Source: Canna indica | Lineage: Eukaryota; Streptophyta; Magnoliopsida; Zingiberales; Cannaceae | Direction: 5' to 3' | Assembly (NCBI GenBank): GCA_034359265.1 | Contig: CP136891.1 | Span: forward strand, 45,376,001 to 45,440,000 | DNA: 64,000 nucleotides | In this document: positions 12,086 to 22,499 of the stretch, in pieces | Position numbering within the stretch: the first letter of the stretch is position 1 | Layout of the letters: each line of letters opens with the position of its first letter | Position numbers and translations under genes: made by a program | Notes under the pieces: model-generated | Seen by the model: the letters and a program-made list of their open reading frames with translations, nothing else | Told to the model about the DNA's origin: nothing | Databases searched by the model: none

Positions 12086-12836
12086 CGAAATTAATTATTC
12101 TAAATTTTAAATGTGATTTTAAATTGCAATTACGTTGATTACAATTTAGGTAATGTATCTCTAATAATCATTATTAAGGATACATTATAATTGACATCTT
12201 GAATTTAGGAAATTCATCCTTGGTAATTGTTAGTAAGGATATATTTTATTCGGGCATTAAAACCATTTTAAGATTTTGGATATGGCTTTGAATTGATCAA
12301 TGGTTGAGATGACTCGATCAATATGATTGATGCATCTATAAATACCTGTCTATGGCTAAGAGAAGAAGATGATCATCTCCTGGTGGTTGTCGACCTGATC
12401 AAGAAAGGAAGCCGACCTCCTTTCGAAGAAAGTCAAGCTCCCTTTGTGGCAGTGGAACTCCACCCAAATAGAGAGAGAGACAGACAGACATACAGACAGA
12501 CAGAGAGAGAGAAGAGTGGAAACAATTCAAATCATTGCATATCGTTCTTCTATTACAATTGCCTATTTATAAGCTCAATATACGTGGTTATCCTCTAGTT
12601 GTTCACATAACGTAGTCGTTATAATAAAGCTAGTCCAGATCAGAAGGAGTTGCAAGAGAGCGAAGCTATCACTTAGAAGCCGCCCCTCGCATTCACTCGT
12701 GTGCCAATCATACAGTGTGTTCGTCTCTGGCAACACCTGGGATCCAAAGCCTTAATTGGTCTTGTGGTGCAGAAGACAGAGCTCAGCCTTCAAGGGTATA
12801 TTCCCAAACCTAGTATTGATTTTATCGAGATGCATG
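12086..12836 (+). other. LTR-like promoter fragment with GAGA/CAGA microsatellite, family unknown
   Basis: A TATA box (TCTATAAATAC near 12337) is followed by a leader-like region and a GAGA/CAGACAGA tract at about 12470-12512. The sequence resumes after the nested solo LTR at 17299 and may end as an LTR at CCCAACA near 17385. This layout resembles a Ty1/copia LTR, but no internal domain is attached and I cannot name a family. The 91-residue open frame at 12323-12598 looks spurious. Confidence 0.4.
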
Positions 12837-13572
12837 TGTTATGCCCAGAAATCCAAAAATAATATTTTATTCCTTAGCAGGGGACTGTGGGCCCGAGTTA
12901 GCGCGGATTGACATAGAGTCACAAAATTTAATTCGGGTAAGCTTTTTATATGAAAACAATTTAGGAAAAAATACATTTATTTTATTTCTGTGATTTATCA
13001 TGATAAGATGATAGAGGGTCTCGAGACAAATTTAGCGGTTCAATCAGAACTCGAACCGGAGTTAGAACGGGTTAGATACGGGCTAGTTTAATTAGATAAC
13101 TTAAGTAGGGGTATTTTGGTTATTTGGACCAAATAGGGGCCTATAAAATATAACCTGGGGCTTGTGGCCAGGGATTTTGCCTCATGCCACCTGAGGCTCA
13201 AGGAGGAGGAGAGAGAGGCGATGCCGAGAGGTAGGGATGACAATATTACCCGTTTATGGGGGGTAGTTTCCTACCCACGGGGATTTCACAGATAATTTTT
13301 CTTACACGTTTATTATATGGGGCGGGTACGAGTATTATAGTCCCCGTACCCGCGGGTACCCGTTACCCATAAAAATTAGTATATTACAATATTACCCTCG
13401 GTACATATACCAAAAAAACTCTAACCTAATTCAATACCCACATATTTTATGTTTTGAAACCTTATGATGATGTTGTTGTCAAAATGTTGTGTTATCAAAA
13501 TGAAGTTGTTATACTTGAAGTTGTTATCAAAATACTTGAAGAGTTAAAGTGTTATTAAAATATTATAATTTA

Positions 13573-15035
13573 GGGTAAATTATAGTTTTGGTCCCCACAA
13601 TTTCCTCCAATTTTGGTTTTAATCCATATAGTTTCAAAATTTTGGTTTTAGTCCTCACACTTTACTTCCGTTTAGGATTTGGTCCCTACCGTCAAATAAG
13701 GTTCAAACGGTGCTGACGTGGATAATATGTGCTGACTGGACAATGCTGACGTGGAGCCTACAGTGACCAACTTTGTAAACTATAGGGACTAAAGCCAAAA
13801 TTTTATAAACTATGGGGACTAAAACTAAAATTTTATAAACTATAGGGACTAAAAACAAAATTTAGTTAATTATTTTTCCTAATAAATATAAAAAATTACA
13901 TGATATTTTTTAATTTATTTATAAATAACTATAATATTTAAAAATATTAAAATTGAGCAAACTTTTTACCGATTAAGGTGATTTATTTTGGATTTTATTT
14001 TGGAAAGAGCGATGACATGTTTATATATTTTGAAAAGAGCGATGGATTTTATTTTAATGGAGATATTATTTTATACAAAACCAGTATTAATAAATTCGGG
14101 ACGTCCTGATCCGGTCCCGAATTTTCCGGAGCGAGACAAAATCAGGATGCTTCATATTCGGGACGAGAACGGGCCGGGATTTGGTATGTCCCGATCCCGT
14201 CCCGGTTTTGAGTCGGGATGCAAATATGCGTCCCAGTTCTGGTCCAGAATATGAAGCATCCCGATTTTGTCCCACTCTGAAAAATTCGGGACCGGACCGT
14301 GATCGGACCGGGACGTCCTGAATTTATTAATATTAGTTTTTTATAAAATAAAAATAATATTCCGTTAAAATCATTAATATTTTTTTCTAAAAAATAATAT
14401 TATATATTTAATATTACTTATATTATAAATCGGGCTGGGATGGGACAATCCCAAAAAAAAATTGTATCGTTGTGGTTTTTACCCAGGACGGATCTATTTG
14501 TCCCGGTTCCATCCCGATTTTGAACTGGGACGGGATTTTTCCCTACTTTTCGGGTCGAGCCGGACCGGGACTGCCGGGACGTCCCGACCCGTGCTTACCC
14601 CTACTAAATATATAAACATGTCATCGCTCTTTTCAAGATAAAATCTAAAATAAATCACCTTAATCGGTAAAAAGTTTGCTCAATTTTAATATTTTTAAAT
14701 ATTATAGTTATTTATAAATAAATTTTTTTAAAAAATATTATGTAATTTTTTATATTTATTAGGAAAAATAATTAATTAAAATTTGGTTTTAGTCCCTATA
14801 GTTTACCAAATTTTGGTTTTAGTCCCCATAGTTTATAAAATTTTGGTTTTAGTCCCTATAGTTTACAAAGTTGATCCCTGCGGGCTCCACGTCAGCACCG
14901 TTTAAACCTTATTTGACGGTAGGGACCAAATCCTAAACGGAAGTAAAGTGTGGGGACTAAAATCAAAATTTTGAAACTATAGGGACTAAAGACAAAATTG
15001 AAGGAAACTATGGGGACCGAAATTATAATTTTCCC
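13573..15035. mobile_element. Mutator-like element with long terminal inverted repeats
   Basis: Arms of roughly 430-450 bp begin GGGTAAATTATAGTTTTGG (left) and are mirrored at the right end. The flanking 9-bp duplication TATAATTTA is perfect (13564-13572 and 15036-15044), as expected for Mutator-type insertion. The core (about 14027-14606) is not transposase but a further palindromic insertion. Confidence 0.88.
14057..14367. repeat. Large imperfect palindrome
   Basis: A 120-150 bp arm containing TTAATAAATTCGGGACGTCC and GCTTCATATTCGGGAC is mirrored by GAATATGAAGCATCCCG and GACGTCCTGAATTTATTAA. It resembles the GC-rich interior of hAT-type elements; to its right (about 14430-14606) are further GGGACGTCCCG-type motifs ending TTACCCCTA, a possible element end. 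No coding potential. Confidence 0.75.
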
Positions 15036-16353
15036 TATAATTTATATTTTTCTAAAGTGTCATGGTACCCGCCAATACCCGTCGGTATCCGTCCCCCCGC
15101 GGGTAATTAAATGGGTATTCATTTTTGATACTTGCGGGGAATAAATGGGAAGCGAGTACCCGTTTTTTTCGCGGGGCGGGTAGCGGGTACCCGTTTATTT
15201 CACAGGGCAGGTAGTGGGTACCCGTTTTTTCGCGGGGCGTGTAGCGGGTAAGCACCGCCCATACCCACCCAGCCGTATTGACATCCCTACCGACAGGAGG
15301 AGGAGGAGGAGGAGTTTCAGTGCCGGATTTTGCAATATCGTCGACGTTCAACGTAGGAAGATCCCTAGCTTCTTCTTCCTTCCCGATTTCTCCAAAAGTA
15401 TGAGTGGATGAGCCTTCTTTTTCCTCTTTTTCTTCATCAGCCATGCTGCCCCTATGTCATGGGGTTCTTATCGTTTTTCATTGGGTTTTTCGCGAATCGG
15501 ATTGGTTGATTGCGTTGAGAGTTTTATCGTGATTGCAACGGTTTTTGTCGGATTGAATTTTGGGCAATTGGTCGCCCCTTACCTTGCTGTGATGCCCTCT
15601 TTCTTCTTCAATTCTTGATGGTTTCTTTGAGGAATCTTGATGGTTGTTGAGGGTTGTTGTTGATGGTTTGATATCTTGAGAAAAGGGGGAAGATGGAGGG
15701 TATTTAGGGTGTGTTGTAGGGCACTCTAGGAACCCTAGGGTGGCCGGCCACCCTAAAGGTGGGATTTTTAGGGTTTTAATCTATTTTTCACACCTAGGAG
15801 ATACATTATAGGGCATGATGGACTTGTTACTAAGGATATAAACAATATAAAATCCTACACTTAGACAATTGGAAACCTAGGGACACCTAGAGACATTAGG
15901 ACCCTGGTTTAACTTTAGGGAGGGTCGACCCTAAGGACACCTAAGGGGGCCGAACCTTCCTTGCCCTTAGAGCACTCGGGTGAGGGAGGTAGGCCGGCCC
16001 TAGGGTATTCGGCTAGGGTCCTTAAGGGCGGGTTAAATTGTGTAGGATTGTTAAGGGATGATACCCTATTCCTAGGGTTTGCTATATATGCTTTCCATGC
16101 TCTTATCCTACGCTTTTATATGTACTATGTTATACTTCTATGCTTATTGTATACGCTGTGATGTTATGATTTTGGTGTTATTTCCCTTATTATATAATTG
16201 CGTGTGATTGTGGTGGATGACGCGAGGAGGCGGAGGTGAAGGTATGCCCTAGACATACCCTTGACCTGTTATGCACATCTTGTTATGTTCATTTATATAT
16301 ATGTACTTGCGTGTGTGATGTTGTGATGTGCATGTTGCATTTCCCGGGAGCCT

Positions 16354-16544
16354 CGCTGGTGCGGGGAAGATATGCCCCAAGAAGACAGCGTTGGCCTTAT
16401 TTCGGAAGTCCAATTAGTGCGGGGAGATCATACCCCAAGGAGACAGTCCGAAGACCCAAGCGGTGAGGGGAATGTATCCCCCAACAGGCTGGCTCGGAAG
16501 AGTTGGTGTCGGTGAGGGGAGGCCATACCCTAACAGGCTGACAC
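16354..16544 (+). repeat. Tandem GGGG/CCCC hairpin array in LTR
   Basis: Four units of 40-60 bp each have an inner GGGG..CCCC stem: 16363-16378, 16421-16436, 16467-16482 and 16515-16530 (the last decayed to CCCT). Outer arms differ between units but pair: CGCTG/CAGCG (16354-16390), TTCGGA/TCCGAA (16401-16452), about CCAAGC/GCTCGG for unit 3, GTGTC/GACAC (16506-16544). Confidence 0.7.
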
Positions 16545-17298
16545 TGAGTTGTGTGGTAATGTGGCGACCACCCGTCTACCTACCCTATGTGGCTACGTGG
16601 GACCGACAGGCCCAGAGGTGATTCATGTGGATGATGCATCATGTTTCTTATTCGTTATTTCTGTGGTGTTGTTGATATATGATTGTCATGTGTGGTGTGG
16701 TAGACATGTACTCGATTATGATGTTGTACATATTGATATATGAACATCATGCATAGTGTAATAGATATGGTATTATCATGATGTTGTTTACCGCTTGGAG
16801 CTATGTTTTCTTTCATGTTGATGATGATATAGAGGATATGAGGACTGATCTACTCCCTAAGTCCCATTGGACTTACCCCTCATTCTATTATTTTGCAGCA
16901 CCTGAGCTAGATCAGAGAGGTACCGGGGTGCAGTAGCGCGGTTGGTGGTGGCAGGACAGCGGGTCTCGTGACATGTCGTGGTCGAGGGGGATACCGAGTC
17001 CTTTTCTTTGTTTCTTTGAGTCGTTGAGTCATGTCGACTCAGTTTACTTATGTTTCTGCATTTTATTTACTTTGAGTTGTCCGTTTTTGTAAGCAAACTT
17101 TAATTCCATTTTCTTTTGAACATTGGTTATTGTTGAGTTAATGGTTGGGGTTTTAGAATTTTAAAAGGCTTTTTAAATTTCCTAGAAGTATTAATGGAAT
17201 GTTCATGGTTTGGTTTCTTTACATGTGGTTTGACTTGGGTTTAGGCTTTAGGCTACATGGCATACCCTGGCCGGTCATACTGGGTTTGGGGTATGATA

Positions 17299-17643
17299 GC
17301 ATGGATCCGCTTGGGTAGAGGATCAGCTTATTCTTCTGCTGTGTGTAAATTTTTTGATGTTTGCCCGGTCCTTGCAGACCCAACAGTCCTACCCCAGCTC
17401 GACAAAAAATTGGGCTAGAGAACTCGGGCTCAGCACGACAAGAAAACGAAACGGGTCATCACGGCCCGACCCACTAGCACGATTATAAAAAACTAAACCT
17501 GTCATCCCTTTCTTGACTATTATTACAAGGCTTTTAGGCTGGGTCAGACCTACATCCCTTGACTCAACACGATAATGGGCGGCCCTGAGCATTGTTTTAT
17601 CGGTATCGGGCTATCAGACCGGGCCAAAAGTGACAGAGCTATA
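17299..17643. other. Unassigned sequence, possible LTR end and repeat scraps
   Basis: After the GCATG duplication, the host LTR-like sequence runs to about 17385. 17390-17640 holds GGGCTCAGCACGAC-type GC-rich motifs reminiscent of hAT MITEs, but no paired termini were found. No gene. Confidence 0.3.
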
Positions 17644-18018
17644 TGTTCATGTCTGAGGATCAGAGTAGTCCAATCCGGCTCGATGTCTCTCCTGGATAGA
17701 TGCAACTCCAGCGCGGTGTGTGGGGGGGACCTGGAAAAGATACTCTGACGCTCAATAGTTTTTCAAGGTGGAGGTTACAAAATATGGAACTTAGTTTACC
17801 TGAGGCATGTTGTGTCTATATTTATTACAGGTTGAGATGATGATGTCGCCCGACAATCTTGTGTGTATATTGCTCTAAATAGGTCGAGGCTGATCCCGGA
17901 GATGACGGGCTTGTAATGGCGTATCCCTTATGATAAAGAAGGACGTGGATGTCCTTGTATAGCCGGGTGGAGCCCCCGGGCAGGGTCGTTTGGTTTGGCT
18001 TGAGTTGGGTTGTGGGGC
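17644..18018 (-). mobile_element. LTR copy of Tat-type gypsy element
   Basis: It starts TGTTCATG and matches 24268-24644 over its whole length (shared blocks such as GGTGGAGGTTACAAAATATG and GGTCGAGGCTGATCCCGGAG). Read on the minus strand it would be the 3' LTR of the pol remnant at 22500-24060. Its end is broken near 18020, where GGCGTATCCCTTAT (also at 17918) is repeated. Confidence 0.7.
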
Positions 18019-18029
18019 ATTGGCGTATC

Positions 18030-19070
18030 CCTTATCAATTTGTTAACTTAGGTCAACTTGGTTTCAAAGAGATTGTCATGAAATAACCTCTATGTTATTT
18101 TATCCATATCCATATAAATTTTTTCATTCTAAGTGTATAGAAACATGTCATACCTATTCCTAAACTTGTTTATGAAGTTTGGACTTAAAATGAAGTGTCC
18201 AAGTCGATTTGTTGACTTGGGTCAAACTTTTCCAAGCTTAAGTCCTCTAAAATGAACTAGTTATCATTTTGCTCAATTTCTCATGAATTTTCAATCTTAA
18301 GCACATGACAATAATCATTAACACACCTAAACATGTTCATCCAATTTTCAACTTAAAATGAAGTCTTTAAAGAAAAATATCAACCTAGTCCGATTTCATA
18401 AATATCATGATATCATGAAATGAGCTAAGTTATCAAGATTTTTTCTACTCATGAAAATTCAAATATCTATCATACATAATCAATCATGAGCATAGAGAAA
18501 TCATTTAAGCATAGGTATTCAAATATTATGCTAATATTTTTGCAAAATCAAACTCATACCTCATTCCTGAAATTTTTTCCAAACTTTTCATTTCCTTTTC
18601 CATTTTCTTTTAGATAGCATAGCCTTCCATTAACATTCTCAACTTGCTAGTAGACTTCATTAGTAGAATTAATGAACCTAAAGCTACTAGCAAGCAACCC
18701 AAACCAAATAGCAAAGAGAAGAATCAAGTATCATTTTCAAAGTCTACTTTGCTAAATAGTTTGAAATACGTTTCAAAATAAATTATCATAAATTCGAAAT
18801 GAATTAAGAGATCTCAAAATATGAAATATTTAAAAGATAAGATCTTCAACCCTTCCTATTGGTTGAAAACCGAAATCCACAATTAGCCTACGACTTAAAA
18901 CCGCAAGGTCGCATGAGCCCATTACATACTACATAGGTCTCCGAAGAGATCGGAAATCAAAAAATCAAAAATCATTTGAAATAAATTAAGAGCGGGGAAA
19001 ATCAATCAATTTTAAGCATGTATCATAAACACCAACTTCAAACATACAAGGAAAAGGTGATGATACCAAG
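18030..19070 (-). mobile_element. Non-coding 3' internal region of SIRE-like copia element
   Basis: AT-rich, no open frame. It matches 40480-41200 and, more weakly, 60700-61440, for instance around AACTTGCTAGTAGACTTCAT at 18640. In the copy at 40198 this region lies next to the LTR, so it is the segment that precedes the 3' LTR on the minus strand. Here it directly follows gag, with pol missing. Confidence 0.65.
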
Positions 19071-19188
19071 TGATTTAGATGCCAATTCTTAAACCTAAGG
19101 CATCTAGTCTAAGTGAAGACTTTGAAGTTGCAACCATGCAAGGATCCGTCCTTCAATTTCTTGGTCAACTTCAACTCTTCAATTTCCA

Positions 19189-20649
19189 TTACCCTTGTGT
19201 GGTGGCTCCCCCTACAAAAGAGCATAAAACTTTTGGTACCCAAATGGCTTTGGGTCCTTGGGGGTTAGATGGCCTAGGAATCCAAAGTGTCCTAGCTACA
19301 CTTGGATTTTTCTTAAATGCACAATCATAAATAGCATGGCCATATATGCCACAACAAAAGCAATGTCCATGAAATTCTTTCTTTTTACCATTCATGTGAA
19401 TATAAGGTCTAATGTTAGAATGCTTTGCATAAGAGGCATGATGAGCATGAGCATTCTTAGATGAAATATTTTTCTTCCTAGGATTTCTAAAAAATGAAAC
19501 ATGTGATAAACTACTAGTTTTCTTACTCAAGAAAACAACCTCATTTTTCAAATCATTAATTGATTTATGTGGCTTGCATTTGAGATTTCATCATACTATT
19601 TTCAATTTTGATTTTCATATTTTCTACTTTCAAATTCTCAATCTCAACTTTTGAGATATTTTTCAATTCAATTTTCAAATCATCATTTTTATTTTTCAAA
19701 TCAATATTCTCACTTTTTAAGTCCTTAATTTCAATTATCAATTGTGAATTATTAGTTTTCAAAACATCAGTATTATCATGGCAATCAACACTTGAGGAAC
19801 TTAGATTTGCCTTTAAATTTTCATTTTCTAATTCTAGAGCATGCAAATCCTTAGTAAGCCTAGAGTTGTCCTTTTTAATTTTCTTCATTTCTTTACTCTT
19901 TTTCAAAAGCATGGCACACATATTTTGACATTCTTCTACTAATTCTTCATATGACATTTTGAGTGAATGTGAAGAACTAGCATCACTATCATATGCTATA
20001 TCTTTATCATGACTGAAAGTAGAATATTGTATCTCATCATGGATACCCATGAGGCAAACCTTGGATGTGCCTTCATAGTCATGACAAGAGGATGCTTCTT
20101 GTGATTTGGAGGTGGATGTTGAAGCACTTGTCCTTTTTTGGCATTCTTCTTTGATGAAGGGCAATTCCTCTTAATGTGCCCCTTTTCCTTGCACAAGTAG
20201 CATATAACCTTTCTTTTTCGACTTTTTGATTTGCTTCTTTGACTAGAAGCACTAAGATCATTACAACTAAGGTTAGTACTAGGGGAATGACCATTGTCAT
20301 CACCACCCTCTACAAATGTATTAAGCTTTTCAGTTTTAGTATAATCATATAAAATATTTAATGTGACCCAAATATCAAATGCGGAAGAACAATGCATAAT
20401 ATTTTCAAGTATTTCATTTGAAAATAAACAATATAGGAGATGCGTTGTTTTAGCATTCAATTCAAATAATTTAACTTGTTCTTGAGTCCAATCATTTATG
20501 TCAATGGTGGGCTCAACATACCCATTCTTTAGCACGCATAATAGATCTAAACTTTGTGTTTTAAGAAAGGTATACTTCCTACTCTTCCAAACACCAAAAT
20601 TTTCTTCATCAAACCTAGGTGGTGCAAATGTTATACTCTCTAGTGTCAT
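19189..20649 (-). pseudogene. SIRE-like copia gag
   Basis: Read on the minus strand, it starts MTLESITFAPPRFDEENFG 57 bases past the PBS and shows the copia gag fold (VWKSRKYTFLKTQ, about 20580; NAKTTHLLYCLFSNEILENI, about 20440). A first zinc knuckle CYLCKEKGHIKRNC lies near 20205-20165, then a frameshift near 20160, a coiled-coil-rich stretch with many K/E/N/L residues (20000-19565), and a second knuckle CFCCGIYGHAIYDC near 19340. The tail has GPKAIWVPKVL, a motif typical of the SIRE/Maximus group just before protease. Protease, integrase and RT are absent: the gag runs straight into the element's 3' non-coding region. Confidence 0.85.
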
Positions 20650-20705
20650 TTTTTTCGGATCGAGGCAAGATGTAGACGAGATGGTGAAATCTCAATCCAC
20701 GACCC

Positions 20706-20717
20706 GCTCTGATACCA
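20706..20717 (-). other. Primer-binding site (tRNA-Met) of SIRE-like element
   Basis: GCTCTGATACCA on the plus strand is TGGTATCAGAGC on the minus strand, two bases from the LTR end at 20720. It shows that the LTR at 20720-22490 is the 5' LTR of the minus-strand gag. Confidence 0.9.
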
Positions 20718-20719
20718 AT

Positions 20720-22490
20720 TGTTGGACGAAATGGCCACAGAAGAGGGGGGGTGAATAGTGTATTAACTAAATTTGTTGCCTAATTCCGATTTTATTCGTT
20801 TCTTAGATTACTCAGGCAATTTACGAACGAATGACTAAATGCGGAAGCGATAAAAGATAAAGCAATAAATACAAACACAATATCAATGCTAACACAGTGA
20901 TTTATAGTGGTTCGGCCCCAATGTCTACTCCACTACCTAAGCACTTCGCTTAGGATTTCCAAACTTAGATTTACTATATTAATGTTGTTTCCCTTACAAC
21001 GAGGACTTTGACCCGAAGAGTCTCACTCTCAACCTAAGGCACTTCCACACTCGAAAGTCTCCGCCTTCTTACCGAGAGCACTCTTCCACCTCAACCTAAG
21101 GGACAACTCAACTAATCCTAGTAAACTACGTTTACAACGGTGGGTTTAAGCGTTAACACCAAGGCAACCACCAACTCAATCAAACCTAACAATCTAGGTT
21201 TACACATGTTCAATTACAATGAAATAAATAACAAAATACAACAATAAATGGAGCTATAAATCAAACAATAAATTACTTAGCTACCAAACTGCCTAGTCCT
21301 CTTGATGCCTCAAGGTGATGAATCGATGAAGTTTTGAAGGCTATATCAAGGAATGAGAGATCAAACTAGGGATTTCAAGAATTATCGCTCAATCAAGCTT
21401 AGAATTTATCAAGAATAGCTTAATGAAGTGTAAGAGTGATCAAAAAGTATCTTAGGAAGGCTTAGGATTGGGTATTTATAGAGCCAAGAAGAAACGAAAT
21501 GAAACAGGCGGCTCAACGGGCGGAAAACTAGCTATTTCCGCCGTTCGGTTACATGTCGATCGATCGTAGGTCGATCGACCGATCGACCGCTGGCTCTCTG
21601 TGAATTATGCGCACTGTTCGGTCGATTGACGGGTCAACCGAATGAGTCGCGATATCAGCGATCCGCAATTCGATCGACAGATCGATCGACCGAAGCACTT
21701 CTGCCAAGTCGCGATTCTTGCGATCCTCAATTCGGTCGACCGAAGACCCTACTGCCATTTTTGGCTTTTGTCGGTCGACCGACTAGTCGACCGAACCTGG
21801 GATGAACAGGGTAGTCTACTATTTTGCTTGGGTTTTTCTACTCGTTTTGGTTCCGTCTTCACTAAGTCTACTTATATAACATTTACTAATTTAAAGTTAA
21901 TAACTTTAAAACATAAATGTTATATAATGATTACCCTCCATTTGGATTCAGTAAAAATATCTAAAAAATCAAAATCCTTAAGAATCAAAATCTAGTTTTT
22001 GGGGTCTAGTACAAATTTTTTGAAAACGAAAATTTCCTAATCTTCCGGGTCAAATATGGGTATGCTAAAGGCTTCCAAAAATTCCATAAAAATACCTCGT
22101 TATCTAGTTTTGACCCAAGGAACAATGACCATCATTTTTTATGTCAAGTAAATGTCTAGGACATATAGCCCTCCCAGGAGCTCCCTACGCTTAGTGAATT
22201 TCAGGGCGATTCCTGGTTTTCATGATTTGGGGTTCGGGATTGGTTTTTGGATTCTTATGCATCATCATGAGGATTTACAATATAAATTAGACACCCTAAA
22301 CCTAAACTCTAATTTCCCGAAGAATCCGAGCGCCGACGAGTGTAATTGCCGATTTCTTTGATTTTCCGATCGGGGACGTCGTGCACTAACTGATATGGAA
22401 CCTGAAAGAAACTCTTCATGAAATCATTAGTTTCATGTTTGTTATCATCAAAATCGATATTAAGACCAAGGTTGAAAACCTCAAGCCAAC
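20720..22490 (-). mobile_element. 5' LTR of SIRE-like copia element (copy A)
   Basis: On the plus strand it runs from TGTTGGACGAAATGG to CAAGCCAAC. Blocks such as GAGGACTTTGACCCGAAGAG recur in LTR copies B (38545), C (41369) and D (42346). A minus-strand TATA box (TATAAATA, 21480-21473) is present; upstream of it lie the GTCGATCGACC palindromes. Its outer end abuts Tat-type pol sequence at about 22495. Confidence 0.85.
21550..21795 (-). repeat. Cluster of GGTCGATCGACC-type palindromes in LTR U3
   Basis: At least a dozen GTCGATCG/GGTCGACC motifs in 250 bp, including the 14-base perfect palindromes TTCGGTCGACCGAA (21731-21744) and GTCGGTCGACCGAC (21770-21783). They lie 70-320 bp upstream of the minus-strand TATA box. 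The same cluster is at 39370-39530, 41770-41940 and 47620-47760. Confidence 0.75.
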
Positions 22491-22499
22491 TGTTGATGG

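Larger units (their letters stand above)
13232..15289. mobile_element. hAT-like non-autonomous element
   Basis: Terminal inverted repeats TAGGGATGACAATA and TATTGACATCCCTA (one mismatch) are flanked by 8-bp duplications CCGAGAGG (13224-13231) and CCGACAGG (15290-15297), one base apart. Subterminal sequence is rich in GGGTACCCG motifs on both sides. No transposase is encoded. A Mutator-like element is nested inside. Confidence 0.85.
12837..17298 (+). mobile_element. Solo LTR carrying nested DNA transposons
   Basis: It starts TGTTATGCCC and ends GGGGTATGATA. A perfect 5-bp target duplication, GCATG, lies at 12832-12836 and 17299-17303. Without the nested 2066 bp it is about 2.4 kb. The last 430 bp match the end of the LTR at 52499-55589, and the starts also match. 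A TATA box is at 13142-13148. No gag-pol is present. Confidence 0.9.

Noticed and set aside
12323..12598. 91-codon plus-strand frame
   Set aside because: Downstream of a TATA box but runs through a GAGA/CAGACAGA microsatellite; looks like LTR leader.
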